NCBI GenBank assembly: GCA_048594725.1
Contig: JBMDXA010000115.1
Location: 62,001 to 126,000 of the forward strand
DNA from: JAFDZV01 sp048594725
Lineage (GTDB): Bacteria > Bacteroidota > Ignavibacteria > OLB7
Length of the DNA stretch: 64,000 nucleotides
Direction of reading: 5' to 3'
In this document: positions 18,962 to 27,430 of the stretch, piece after piece
Layout: every line of letters begins with the position of its first letter
Numbering within the stretch: position 1 is the stretch's first letter
The notes under the pieces: generated by a model
Seen by the model: only the letters and a program-made list of their open reading frames with translations
Databases searched by the model: none
Told to the model about the DNA's origin: nothing
Position numbers and translations under genes: made by a program

Positions 18962-19120
18962 CGGAAAAGGAAAACGGCGCGTTCTCTCCCGTCACCTGCT
19001 CCCATGTACGCGAACGCACGCTCCCCATATCCGCATGGAACAATACAGGTGAATAGGTAGATGATAATGCCGGCCGGAAACAGGCCGGCCGAATTACGGC
19101 ACTCCCTGTTCCGGGATAAC

Positions 19121-19158
19121 AAAAAAAATCCCCGCCGGCCGAGCGGGCCTGCGGGGAT
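19121..19158 (-). terminator. Rho-independent terminator of prfB
   Basis: ATCCCCGC (19128-19135) pairs with GCGGGGAT (19151-19158), with extra partial pairing inside. Eight A residues at 19121-19128 give the T tract on the minus strand. It lies 32 bp after the prfB stop. Confidence 0.8.
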
Positions 19159-19189
19159 GGATTGAATCGGCTTCCATGAAAATTCCGTC

Positions 19190-20324
19190 TTACGCCTCCG
19201 GCGCCGACGACGCGAACTCCATCAGATAGGCCTTGATGAACGGGTCAATCTCGCCGTCCATCACCGCCTGCACATCGCCGGTTTCGGCACCGGTGCGGGT
19301 ATCCTTCACCAGCGTATAGGGCTGGAAGACGTAGTTGCGCACCTGGCTTCCCCACTCGATCTTCTTCTTGGCCCCCTCGATCGCGGCCTTGCGTTCCTCC
19401 TCCTCGCGGCGGAGAATCTCGTAGACCTCCGACTTCAGCATCTTCATGGCGCGCTCGCGGTTCTGGAGCTGGGAGCGCTCCTCCTGGCAGCTTACGATAA
19501 TCATATGCTTGTCGCCGCGCGGGCTGGTGTAATCGTACCGCAGACGGACGGCGGTTTCCACCTTGTTGACGTTCTGGCCTCCCTTGCCGCCGGAGCGGAA
19601 GGTCTCCAGCGTCACGTCGGCCGGGTTGATCTCCACGGCCACATCGTCCTCCACCACCGGATAGACGAACACCGATGCGAACGAGGTATGGCGCCGGGCG
19701 TTGGCATCGTACGGGGAGATGCGCACCAGGCGGTGCACACCGTTCTCCGATTTAAGGTTGCCGAAGGCGAACGGCCCGGTGATCTCGATGGACGCCGACT
19801 TGATGCCGGCGGCCTCACCCTCCTGCTCGTCCAGCAGGGCGATCTTGTAGCCTTTGCGTTCGGCCCAGCGCATATACATTCTGAGGAGCATCTGCGCCCA
19901 GTCCTGCGCCTCGGTGCCACCGGCACCGGCCTGCACCTTCAGGATGGTATCGCGCACATCGTCCGGATCGGAGAGCATGTTGCGGAACTCCAGCGCCTCA
20001 ACCTTGCCGGCGAGCTTCGCAAGTTCGGCTTCCAGTTCCCCGGTCATGGAGTCGTCGCCGGCCTCGCGTCCCAGCTCTATCAACGCGGCCACATCGTCGG
20101 CCCCGCCCTGTGCGGCGCCCCATTCATCCACCCATTCCTTCCGGAAATTGATCTCGCGCATCACCTTCTGCGCTTCGATGTTATCGTCCCAGAAGGTAGG
20201 CCCCTGCGAGCGGGCCTCCATCTCCGCTATCTCCCGTTCTTTACGGTCGATGTCAAAGATACCTCCGTAGGTCGGCGATCTTCTGCTGCTGCTCCTTGAG
20301 CTTCGATTCGATATTCTCGTACAT
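19190..20324 (-). CDS. prfB: Peptide chain release factor 2, with programmed +1 frameshift
   Basis: RF2 releases peptides at UGA and UAA. The reading is split. Codons from ATG 20324 give MYENIESKLKEQQQKIADLR-RYL (23 aa) up to an in-frame UGA at 20255-20253. The slip site reads CGGAGG-TAT-CTT-TGA-C, the canonical arrangement with an internal Shine-Dalgarno just upstream of CTT and UGA. Skipping one base continues as DIDRKEREIAEMEARSQGP, giving 377 aa in all. The catalytic GGQ is in FRSGGKGGQNVNKVETAVRL. The anticodon-like tripeptide appears as SPY (LVRISPYDANARRHTSFASV) where SPF is usual. The frameshift makes RF2 sense its own shortage. Joined coordinates are 20324-20256 and 20254-19190. A terminator follows 32 bp downstream. 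Confidence 0.96.
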
Positions 20325-20370
20325 GGTTCTTCTGCTGAAACTGATTGAATAAATGGAAGGGATGGATCGC

Positions 20371-20427
20371 GCAAAGCCGCGAAGCCGCAAAGAGACGGAT
20401 CTTCTCTGCACCTTCGCGGCTTTGCGG
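20371..20427. repeat. Dispersed GCAAAGCCGCGAAG hairpin repeat (copy 4)
   Basis: GCAAAGCCGCGAAGCCGCAA and its imperfect complement (GCACCTTCGCGGCTTTGC) form a hairpin 47 bp upstream of prfB. It is the same family as 4032-4090 but lacks the flanks of the full-length copies. Confidence 0.75.
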
Positions 20428-20505
20428 GAACTCTCCGGCACGCGGGCCATGGAGATCATCCAACGTATGGACATCGCCCCTGGAAGGGGCCGGTCAGGAC
20501 GGGGG

Positions 20506-21852
20506 CTAGTTCACCCCATATTCCTTCAGCTTGCGCCAGAGGGTGGTTGTGCTGATACCGAGCTTCTCGGCGGCGATGGTCTTCTGCCCTTCGTACCGCT
20601 CCAGAATGCCGAGAATATACTGACGCTCCACCTCGGCGAGTGTAAGATCCTGTGCTCCGGTGACGCCGTTGGTCTCGGCCGAGCGCTGCACCACCTCGCG
20701 TGGCAGATGGGTCTCGTCCAGCTGGGGTCCGTCCGAGAGGATCACCAGGCGCTCGATGATATTCTGAAGCTCGCGGATATTGCCGGGCCAGCTATAGGTC
20801 ATCAGGCATTCCAGGAGCGAGGGGCTGCACGCGTTGAACGGCTTGTTCATCCGTTCGGAGTTGCGGCCGGCGAAATAGTTCGCCAGGGCGATGATATCCT
20901 CGCCGCGCTCGCGCAGCGGCGGCAGGTGCACCGAGATCACGTTCAGGCGGTAATACAGATCCTGCCGGAACTTCCCCTCCTCCACCATCTTTCTGAGGTC
21001 GCGGTTGGTGGCGGCGATGATACGCACATCCACCTTCACCGGCTTGGTATCGCCCACGCGGTAGATCACCATCTGCTGGAGCACGCGGAGGAGCTTCGCC
21101 TGGGTTTCCAGCTGCATTTCGCCGATTTCGTCCAGGAAGATCGTTCCCCCGTCGGCCTCCTTGAACAGACCGTCCTTGTTGGAGATGGCGCCGGTGAACG
21201 CCCCCTTGATATGGCCGAAGAAGGTGGACTCCTCCAGGTTCGGGGGGATGGCGCCGCAGTTGACCGGCACGAAGCTCTTGTTGCGCCGGTGGCTGAGCTG
21301 GTGGATAGCCTCGGCGATCAGCTCCTTGCCGGTTCCCGACTCTCCCAGCAGCAGCACGGTGGTATCGGTGGGGGCCACCTTCTCCACCATCGTCAGCACG
21401 CTCTGGAGCGCCGGGGAGGTGCCGATAATCCGGCTGAACGCCTCCGGCCCGTTGATCCGGGATTCCAGCTGCTTCAGGCGGCTGTTGAGCGTACGCTTCT
21501 CCACCGCCTTCGAGACCAGCAGCAGAAGCTCCTCGGTGTTGGTCTGCTTGGTGATATAGTCGTATGCGCCCGCCTTCATCGCGGCCACGCCGTCCTCGAC
21601 GGAGCTATAGCCGGTCACCAGCAGGAACTCGACATCGGGACGCATCTCCTTGCCTTTCTGCAGGAGCGTCATCCCATCCACCGGCTCCATCTTCATATCG
21701 CTTATGACGAGGTCGAAGTTCTCCTCGCCGAGCAGTTTCAGTCCCTCCTCGCCATTCTGGCCGACGGAGACATCGTGACCATTGGCGGTCAGAAGCATGG
21801 AGTATGTTTTACGGACACTGGCCTGATCATCAACTACAAGGATGCGCGCCAT
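20506..21852 (-). CDS. Sigma-54-dependent NtrC-family response regulator
   Basis: A 448-residue activator of sigma-54 promoters. The receiver domain has Asp8/Asp9 (VVDDQ), phosphoacceptor Asp52 (VISDMKM) and Lys102 (YDYITKQ, where KPF is usual). The AAA+ domain has Walker A GESGTGKE (170-177), the sigma-54 contact loop GAFTGA (217-222) and Walker B GGTIFLDEIGE (235-245). A Fis-type HTH closes the protein (TIAAEKLGISTTTLWRKLKE). It starts 7 bp after the stop of a small histidine kinase, so the two are surely co-expressed and likely cognate. Target promoters are unknown. Confidence 0.95.
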   Translation of the reverse strand: MARILVVDDQASVRKTYSMLLTANGHDVSVGQNGEEGLKLLGEENFDLVISDMKMEPVDGMTLLQKGKEMRPDVEFLLVTGYSSVEDGVAAMKAGAYDYITKQTNTEELLLLVSKAVEKRTLNSRLKQLESRINGPEAFSRIIGTSPALQSVLTMVEKVAPTDTTVLLLGESGTGKELIAEAIHQLSHRRNKSFVPVNCGAIPPNLEESTFFGHIKGAFTGAISNKDGLFKEADGGTIFLDEIGEMQLETQAKLLRVLQQMVIYRVGDTKPVKVDVRIIAATNRDLRKMVEEGKFRQDLYYRLNVISVHLPPLRERGEDIIALANYFAGRNSERMNKPFNACSPSLLECLMTYSWPGNIRELQNIIERLVILSDGPQLDETHLPREVVQRSAETNGVTGAQDLTLAEVERQYILGILERYEGQKTIAAEKLGISTTTLWRKLKEYGVN

Positions 21853-21859
21853 TGCTTAC

Positions 21860-22525
21860 TCAGATACTTTGTGGAAAACGAATGGTTACCGTAGTGCCCT
21901 TGGGTTCGGCACCGGCTATCTCGATACTACCGTGGTGCAGGTCCAGGATACGCTGCACGATATTCAATCCCACCCCAAGCTGCCCATCGCGCGACGAGTA
22001 GAACGGGGTCATCACAGCGGGGAATTTATCACGAGCGATCCCCTGTCCATCATCAACAATCGTGATCTCTCGTAACGCCCCTTCATTTCGAAGGGTCACA
22101 TCGGCACGTGAGGCCCCCGACTGCATTGCATTTTGCAAAATCTCGCGAAACAATCTTGCAAACTGAGATGCATCCACCTGGATGATCTCACCGGAGGAGG
22201 CGCCGTGAAGCTCCACCGGAATCGTGATCTCCCCCTGCTTGACCGCCGACTCCACCAGCCCGGCGAGTTCGGTTTCGATCCTTGTTGGAACACCAATAGC
22301 GGAAAAATAGACCGCCCGCTCGATTAGCATCTCCAGGCGGACCGATTCGGACATGATGATCTGAAACAGTTCCTGATGCATTTCCGGGGGGAAATCGCCT
22401 ACCAGCATCTCGGCCGACATCCTGATACTAGCAACAGGGTTGCCAAGCTCATGCGCGAGATGCCGCATAAAAAGGTTGAGGGGCAACAGACGGTCCGGCG
22501 CCTGCCGCTCTACTGCATCATCCAT
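21860..22525 (-). CDS. Cytoplasmic sensor histidine kinase
   Basis: A short 221-residue kinase with no membrane segment. I start at ATG 22525 (MDDAVERQAPDRLLPLNL), because the longer in-frame reading from 22657 would overlap the previous gene. The phosphoacceptor is His25 in RHLAHELGNPVASIRMSAEM. The N box is EILQNAMQSGA, the G1 box VDDGQGIA, and the G2 region QLGVGLNIVQRI. No input domain is left, so it may sense through a partner. The downstream sigma-54 activator is the obvious substrate. Confidence 0.88.
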   Translation of the reverse strand: MDDAVERQAPDRLLPLNLFMRHLAHELGNPVASIRMSAEMLVGDFPPEMHQELFQIIMSESVRLEMLIERAVYFSAIGVPTRIETELAGLVESAVKQGEITIPVELHGASSGEIIQVDASQFARLFREILQNAMQSGASRADVTLRNEGALREITIVDDGQGIARDKFPAVMTPFYSSRDGQLGVGLNIVQRILDLHHGSIEIAGAEPKGTTVTIRFPQSI

Positions 22526-22634
22526 AACAGCTTTCACTTCCAAGAGAAATAGGTGAGGCACGCTCCGTATCGCAACGGATGGCCTGTATTTGCGGGCAAC
22601 GGGGACTCCGCCCGGGGCTGCGCCGGCAGCATGC

Positions 22635-23300
22635 TCAGCTTCTGCTGAGCCATGCAAGATACTCAGATGCGGTCTTGTTGGCAGGATCTATTCCAAGCGC
22701 CCGGCGGAAGTGCCCGGCGGCTTCATCCCTTCCCTTCTCTTCCAGCAGGGAGCAGATGCCGAGCAGAAGATGCCCCTCGGCGCACCAGGGATCGGCCCCC
22801 AGTGCCTTTTTCAGAAAGATTTCCGCTTTGCCGGTCTCCCCAAGCATCAGAGCGCGTTTGCCGAGCGCAAGATTCAGATCTCCCTTTTCCTCCGCCGGCG
22901 GCTCGGCGGGAAGCTCCATACGTTCGAAAATCTCATCAACCAGCGACCGGATGGTCCGGATGCTGAACGGCTTCCGTATATAGTCTATCGCGCCCAGCGA
23001 GGCTGCTTCCAGGAGCTGCTCCGGCAATCCGTACGCGGTGATGATAACTGCGGGAGGGGATGCCGGGTCGATCGTCCGGATCTCCCTGAGCATCTCAAGC
23101 CCGGTCATGCCCGGCATCCGCAGATCGATCAGGAGCAGATCGTAGCTCCGTTCCTGGTACTTGCGCAACCCCTCCACCCCGCTGGATGCCGATTCTACAA
23201 CGATATTGTCGCTTTTCAGCGCATGGACTACGGTAAAACGTATATTTTTTTCGTCATCGACGACCAGAACGATTTTCTGCCGGGCTGCCCCATCGCTCAT
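22635..23300 (-). CDS. Response regulator with C-terminal TPR-like helices
   Basis: A 221-residue protein. The receiver domain has VVDDEKN, phosphoacceptor Asp59 (LLIDLRMPGMTG) and Lys110 (IDYIRKPF). After a Pro/Glu linker, residues 132-221 form TPR-like helices (NLALGKRALMLGETGKAEIF; LLLGICSLLEEKGRDEAAGH). There is no DNA-binding domain, so output is probably by protein contact. The start at 23300 is preceded by AAAGGAGGATTCAGGAA, a strong binding site. It lies between two kinases in the same orientation and may relay between them. Confidence 0.88.
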   Translation of the reverse strand: MSDGAARQKIVLVVDDEKNIRFTVVHALKSDNIVVESASSGVEGLRKYQERSYDLLLIDLRMPGMTGLEMLREIRTIDPASPPAVIITAYGLPEQLLEAASLGAIDYIRKPFSIRTIRSLVDEIFERMELPAEPPAEEKGDLNLALGKRALMLGETGKAEIFLKKALGADPWCAEGHLLLGICSLLEEKGRDEAAGHFRRALGIDPANKTASEYLAWLSRS

Positions 23301-23560
23301 TTCCTGAATCCTCCTTTCCTTATCCCCCCTTCACGATCAACTGCTGCTGTACTTCGGCTGGTGAACCCAGGGCCCGATCAGCGCGGCCTGGTATATGGCG
23401 TATCAGGCCACAGATGGTATAGGGAGTGATATACGCTATGTGCCGGGCAATCGGCGGCCATGCAGACGCCCATATCCCAGGTTGCGTACCTTCCTGCGAT
23501 ACGGGAGATTGCTCTGCGGCTATTCTGATCCTGTGGCTGTACAACCGTGGCGCGTTTCTA

Positions 23561-25432
23561 TCATTGTTCGCTCTGCGGGCTTCTCGGCAGGGTGAAATAA
23601 AAGGAACTCCCCCTGCCCACAGCACTCTCGACCCATACGTCACCGCCATGGGCCTCCACTATCTCTTTAACAATTGCCAGGCCAAGTCCTGATCCCCCCG
23701 CCCGCTGGTCGTCGCGGATCTGATAGAACTTCTCGAAGATGTGCGCCGCCTCCGGCTGGGAGATGCCGGGGCCGTTATCCCGCACGCAGAATCGCACCAC
23801 CCCGTCCAGAGCCTCCGCCCCTACCATGATCGTCCCCTGGAACGGGGTATAGCGGAGCGCATTGCTGTAGAGATTGCTGAACACCTGGGCGATGCGGTCC
23901 TCATCGGCATGCACCGGGGGAAGCTCCATCAGGATGCCGGTGGTGTCGATCCGGATCTCCTGGCGTCCGGCAACCGGGGCTATCCTCCTTGCAGCATCAT
24001 CGGCCAGGCGCCTGGGCTCTATCGCCCTGAGCCGGAGCCGCACCTTTCCGGATTCTATCCGGGAGAGATCCAGAAGATCGTTGACGAACCCCTGCAGCCG
24101 CCGCACGTCCTCCTGCATGTTCTCCAGCAGCTGGTGCTGCACCGCGTCGAAGCGGATCGATTCCTCCTCCTCCAGGAGCAGCTCCAGGCTCATCCCCATC
24201 GATGTAAGGGGGGTGCGAAGCTCGTGCGAGACGGTTGAGACCATCTTGGTCTTGATCTCATCCAGCCGCTTGAAACGGGTGATATCCTTCAGCCGGAAGA
24301 CGTAGCCGAGGATATCGCTCTCCCCGTCGCGGATGGTCTGCGCCTCGTAGCTGAAGGTCTTCGGCTCGCCGCGCAGCTCTATCTGCACGATCCGCTCGGC
24401 CCCGTCCAGGGAGCCGGCATCCACATCCCGCTGAAGCTGGCCGATGAACTCCCGCTCGCCGGCAAGCTCGCTCAGGGTGGCCCCCAGCGCCAGCCGTGCC
24501 GGCAGATCGAAGATGCTCTCGGCCTCGCGGTTGAAATAGATGAGGGTTCCGTTCTGATCGGTGGCGACGATGACATCGGAGAGATCGCGCACGATGGTCT
24601 CGCAGCGGCGTTTCTCCGCCACGATCTGGTTCAGCTTCATCGCGTCGTACTCGCGCAGCTGCTGGATCATCCGGTTGAAGTGGCGGACAAGCTCGCTCAG
24701 TTCATCGCTCGCATCGTAGGCGACGATCTCATGGAGGAAGTCCCCTTCAGCCACCCGCTGCGCGCTCAGCGTCAGATCATTGATGGGACGGAGAATCGTC
24801 TGGAGCACCTTCTGGCTGGCGATGACGCTGATGGCGAGCACCGCCACGGCGATGATAAAGGTGGAATACGCCACGAAACGGGCGGCCGAGCGGATCTCGG
24901 CGATGCGGACGGCCGACTGCTCGTGCAGAATGGAAACATGCTTCTGAAGGCGCATCAGAAGCACCTCATAGGTGGGGACGAAACTGCGGCCGTAATCGAT
25001 CATCCCCTGCTCCACCCCCTGGCCGCCACTGCGTTCCCCGGATGCGACGGTGGCTACCAGCCCGGTGAAGGTGGCGTTCAGCCCGCTGAACATGGCCCCC
25101 ACCTCCCGGATGAAGGCCGCTTCGGAGGAATCGCGCTGGTTGTGGGAGAGACGGTCCAGCCACCGGTAGAATGCCGCCTGGTGGGTGGATGCCTGGGCAC
25201 GGGCGCTATCGTTCTGGTCGGTGATATAGCGGATCACCGCAAGGTTGTAGAGCGAAAGCTCCAGCCGCATCTGATCGGCGGATTCCGCATTGACGAAATC
25301 GACCGATCCGATGGAGAGAAGCTGTTCGCCAACCTCATCGATGCTCACCACCGTCCATGCCGCGATAAACGTCACCAGCAGCACGACGACCGTAAAGCCC
25401 AGCATCACCTTGGCCCGCAGCGAGCGTATCAT
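23561..25432 (-). CDS. Membrane sensor histidine kinase (HAMP-PAS-HisKA-HATPase)
   Basis: 623 residues. TM1 is at about 9-29 and TM2 at about 187-206, enclosing a 155-residue periplasmic, mostly helical sensor. A HAMP domain follows (207-260), then PAS (about 275-385, DVIVATDQNGTLIYFNREAE) and HisKA with His403 (VSHELRTPLTSMGMSLELLL). The ATPase domain has NLYSNALRYTP, VRDNGPGIS and GSGLGLAIVKEIVEAHGG. It leads a row of four two-component genes on one strand, followed after 260 bp by the receiver-TPR protein. The signal is unknown; the helical sensor with HAMP resembles chemoreceptor-like sensors. Confidence 0.93.
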   Translation of the reverse strand: MIRSLRAKVMLGFTVVVLLVTFIAAWTVVSIDEVGEQLLSIGSVDFVNAESADQMRLELSLYNLAVIRYITDQNDSARAQASTHQAAFYRWLDRLSHNQRDSSEAAFIREVGAMFSGLNATFTGLVATVASGERSGGQGVEQGMIDYGRSFVPTYEVLLMRLQKHVSILHEQSAVRIAEIRSAARFVAYSTFIIAVAVLAISVIASQKVLQTILRPINDLTLSAQRVAEGDFLHEIVAYDASDELSELVRHFNRMIQQLREYDAMKLNQIVAEKRRCETIVRDLSDVIVATDQNGTLIYFNREAESIFDLPARLALGATLSELAGEREFIGQLQRDVDAGSLDGAERIVQIELRGEPKTFSYEAQTIRDGESDILGYVFRLKDITRFKRLDEIKTKMVSTVSHELRTPLTSMGMSLELLLEEEESIRFDAVQHQLLENMQEDVRRLQGFVNDLLDLSRIESGKVRLRLRAIEPRRLADDAARRIAPVAGRQEIRIDTTGILMELPPVHADEDRIAQVFSNLYSNALRYTPFQGTIMVGAEALDGVVRFCVRDNGPGISQPEAAHIFEKFYQIRDDQRAGGSGLGLAIVKEIVEAHGGDVWVESAVGRGSSFYFTLPRSPQSEQ

Positions 25433-25595
25433 GAGTCCATAAGTCCAGTCCAGTGGAAGAAGTCCAGGGGTTCAGGAGTCTAAGGGTTCGAGGAGTCTGG
25501 GGTCCGGGAGTATCCGTAACGATCATCGTCCAACGCCCCTCCCGTCAATCGAAAATCCAAAATCGCAAATCGACAATCGAAGATCTCGCCGTCAA
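25433..25595. repeat. Phrase-repeat intergenic segment (GGAGTCTAAGGG and AATCGAAAATC types)
   Basis: 25441-25515 carries the words AAGTCCAG, GGAGTCTAAGGGTTCG and GGAGTCTGGGGTCC. 25545-25584 carries AATCGAAAATCCAAAATCGC and CGACAATCGAAGATC. The whole gap between the barrel gene and the kinase gene is made of such words. Confidence 0.7.
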
Positions 25596-27287
25596 TCAAT
25601 ACAGGTAGGGCGCCGGCGGACGGTAATCGAGCGTGCCGAAGACATCGAAGGCTTCCTGGCTGCTGATGATAAGGCGGCTGAACCGCTTCTCGTCGAAGTT
25701 GTAGGCCAGATCCAGCCGGAGCAGCCCCTTGTCGATACGGTTGTTGGCGCTGCTGATGCGGATGCCGAACCCGGCGCTGGAATGGAAGCGGGCATCCGGA
25801 AGCTGCACCCCCTGCTTCCATGCCGAGCCGATATCGTAGAACGCGGTGGCGCCGAAATCGAACAGCCAGATCCGCATGATCGGATACAGGCGGTATTCGA
25901 GGTTGAAGAGCATCCGGTTGTCGCCGAAGTTCTCCAGGCGCGAGTAGCCCCGCAGACCGTTCAGGTTATCCAGGGGAACAAAGAGATAGCGGGGCCAGTT
26001 CCAGACGTTCGACTGCTCGAAGCGCGCGGCAAGCGCCCCCGCGACGAGCTTGTAGCCGGCGCTGGCAACCACCCGTTCGGTAGTAAACCGCGCCTCCTTC
26101 TTTGCCAGCCCCGTCCCCCCCTCCACGGAGGCAAAACCGTAGAAATCGCCATGGCGCACCGCCTGCCGGGCATCGGCGCCGATGTAGACCAGATTGTCCA
26201 GACCGCCGTGATGCGGGGCCACCTTGCCGATGGAGACGCTTCCGGCGCCGCCGACCGGCACCTGGCGCTCCCCCTCGAAATCGTAGTTGACGAAGCGGGT
26301 ATACTGTTTCCGCTGCGAGCCGATGCCGCCGAACACCCCGATGCTGTTGTCCATCGCGCGATGCACATCCGGCAGGGCGTCCCGCAGGGTACGGTTGTAG
26401 GTCATGCTCAGCGAGGCGCGGAAGACATTGCCCACCGGCCCGCGCGAGGTGCTGTACCAGCCGCCGGCAGCGGTCTGCCGCACGTCGGTCTTCAGCGACA
26501 GCACCTCCCCATCCGGCTGGCTGAAATCGAACGTCTCCTCGCCATCGAAATAGGAGACCGCCGTATTGAACCCGTAGCGGGTGCGATCGGAGAAGAACGG
26601 GCGCCCCACGTAGAAGCTGCCGAAACGCTCCGGGGCGGCAAACCCCGCATCGGCGCCGATATAGATATGAGAGCCGAAGATGTTCGGGTTGTAATAGGAG
26701 CCGATATAGCGCCAGCCACGATCGTTGAAGCTGGTGTAATCGGCGCTGACGCCGAACTGCTTGCCCAGCCCGAAGAGATTGGCCTCGCGAAGCCCCAGAA
26801 ATCCGGAGGTGACATCCTCCGACTCGCTATAATTGCCCGAGACCCGCAACGACCACGCATCGCGCGTTCTGATCACCAGGTCGGCATAGGGAATCTCCTC
26901 CTCCTCCTCCCCCTCCAGCGGCACCACCTCGAACTCGATCTCGGAGAAGATGGTAAGGCGGCGGAGGTTCTGTTCCAGCTCGTCGAGGTCGATCTGCCGG
27001 AGCGTATCATCCCTTTTGAAGAAGAGCTCATTGCGCACCGCCCGTTCCCTGGTGCGGGTATGCATCCAGTTGAGCAGATCCCCGAACGCCCCCACCACCG
27101 GGATGATGGCGGTGCTATCGAACACCTCGGCGGTATGGATCACCACGCTGTCGAGGATGAAGGTACGGATCGGTTCTCTGGCGTTCTCCGTATCGGAGGG
27201 TTGTGCCGCGGCGGGGAGGGCCAGCATCCAGCAGCAGGGGATCAGCAGCAGGAGAAGGAGTCGGTTGATCGGGGATGTCATCACCAT
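25596..27287 (-). CDS. Omp85/BamA-superfamily outer-membrane barrel with short POTRA region
   Basis: A 563-residue exported protein. The start at ATG 27287 gives a signal peptide (SPINRLLLLLLIPCCWMLA) ending at AAAQ. A POTRA-like segment (LRQIDLDELEQNLRRLTIFS) precedes a barrel rich in alternating Tyr/Phe/Gly strands. GLRGYSRLENFGDNRMLFN holds the (V/L)RG(F/Y) motif of the Omp85 lid loop. Family members insert or secrete proteins, or process lipids, in the outer membrane. This one has a single short POTRA where BamA has several, so it is not BamA itself. Its neighbour upstream is an NfeD-type protease. The exact role is unknown. Confidence 0.85.
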   Translation of the reverse strand: MVMTSPINRLLLLLLIPCCWMLALPAAAQPSDTENAREPIRTFILDSVVIHTAEVFDSTAIIPVVGAFGDLLNWMHTRTRERAVRNELFFKRDDTLRQIDLDELEQNLRRLTIFSEIEFEVVPLEGEEEEEIPYADLVIRTRDAWSLRVSGNYSESEDVTSGFLGLREANLFGLGKQFGVSADYTSFNDRGWRYIGSYYNPNIFGSHIYIGADAGFAAPERFGSFYVGRPFFSDRTRYGFNTAVSYFDGEETFDFSQPDGEVLSLKTDVRQTAAGGWYSTSRGPVGNVFRASLSMTYNRTLRDALPDVHRAMDNSIGVFGGIGSQRKQYTRFVNYDFEGERQVPVGGAGSVSIGKVAPHHGGLDNLVYIGADARQAVRHGDFYGFASVEGGTGLAKKEARFTTERVVASAGYKLVAGALAARFEQSNVWNWPRYLFVPLDNLNGLRGYSRLENFGDNRMLFNLEYRLYPIMRIWLFDFGATAFYDIGSAWKQGVQLPDARFHSSAGFGIRISSANNRIDKGLLRLDLAYNFDEKRFSRLIISSQEAFDVFGTLDYRPPAPYLY

Positions 27288-27430
27288 GGTATTAGTAGAG
27301 CCTGGGGGCAAACGTGGTGCCAGAACAGTGAACCCGCCGTACTGGCGGGTTCGTGCCGGGCTCTGCCCTACTATACCTCCGCTCACCTTTATCTGCAACG
27401 ATAAAGTGGCGTGCGCCGTTTATCCCCGCA

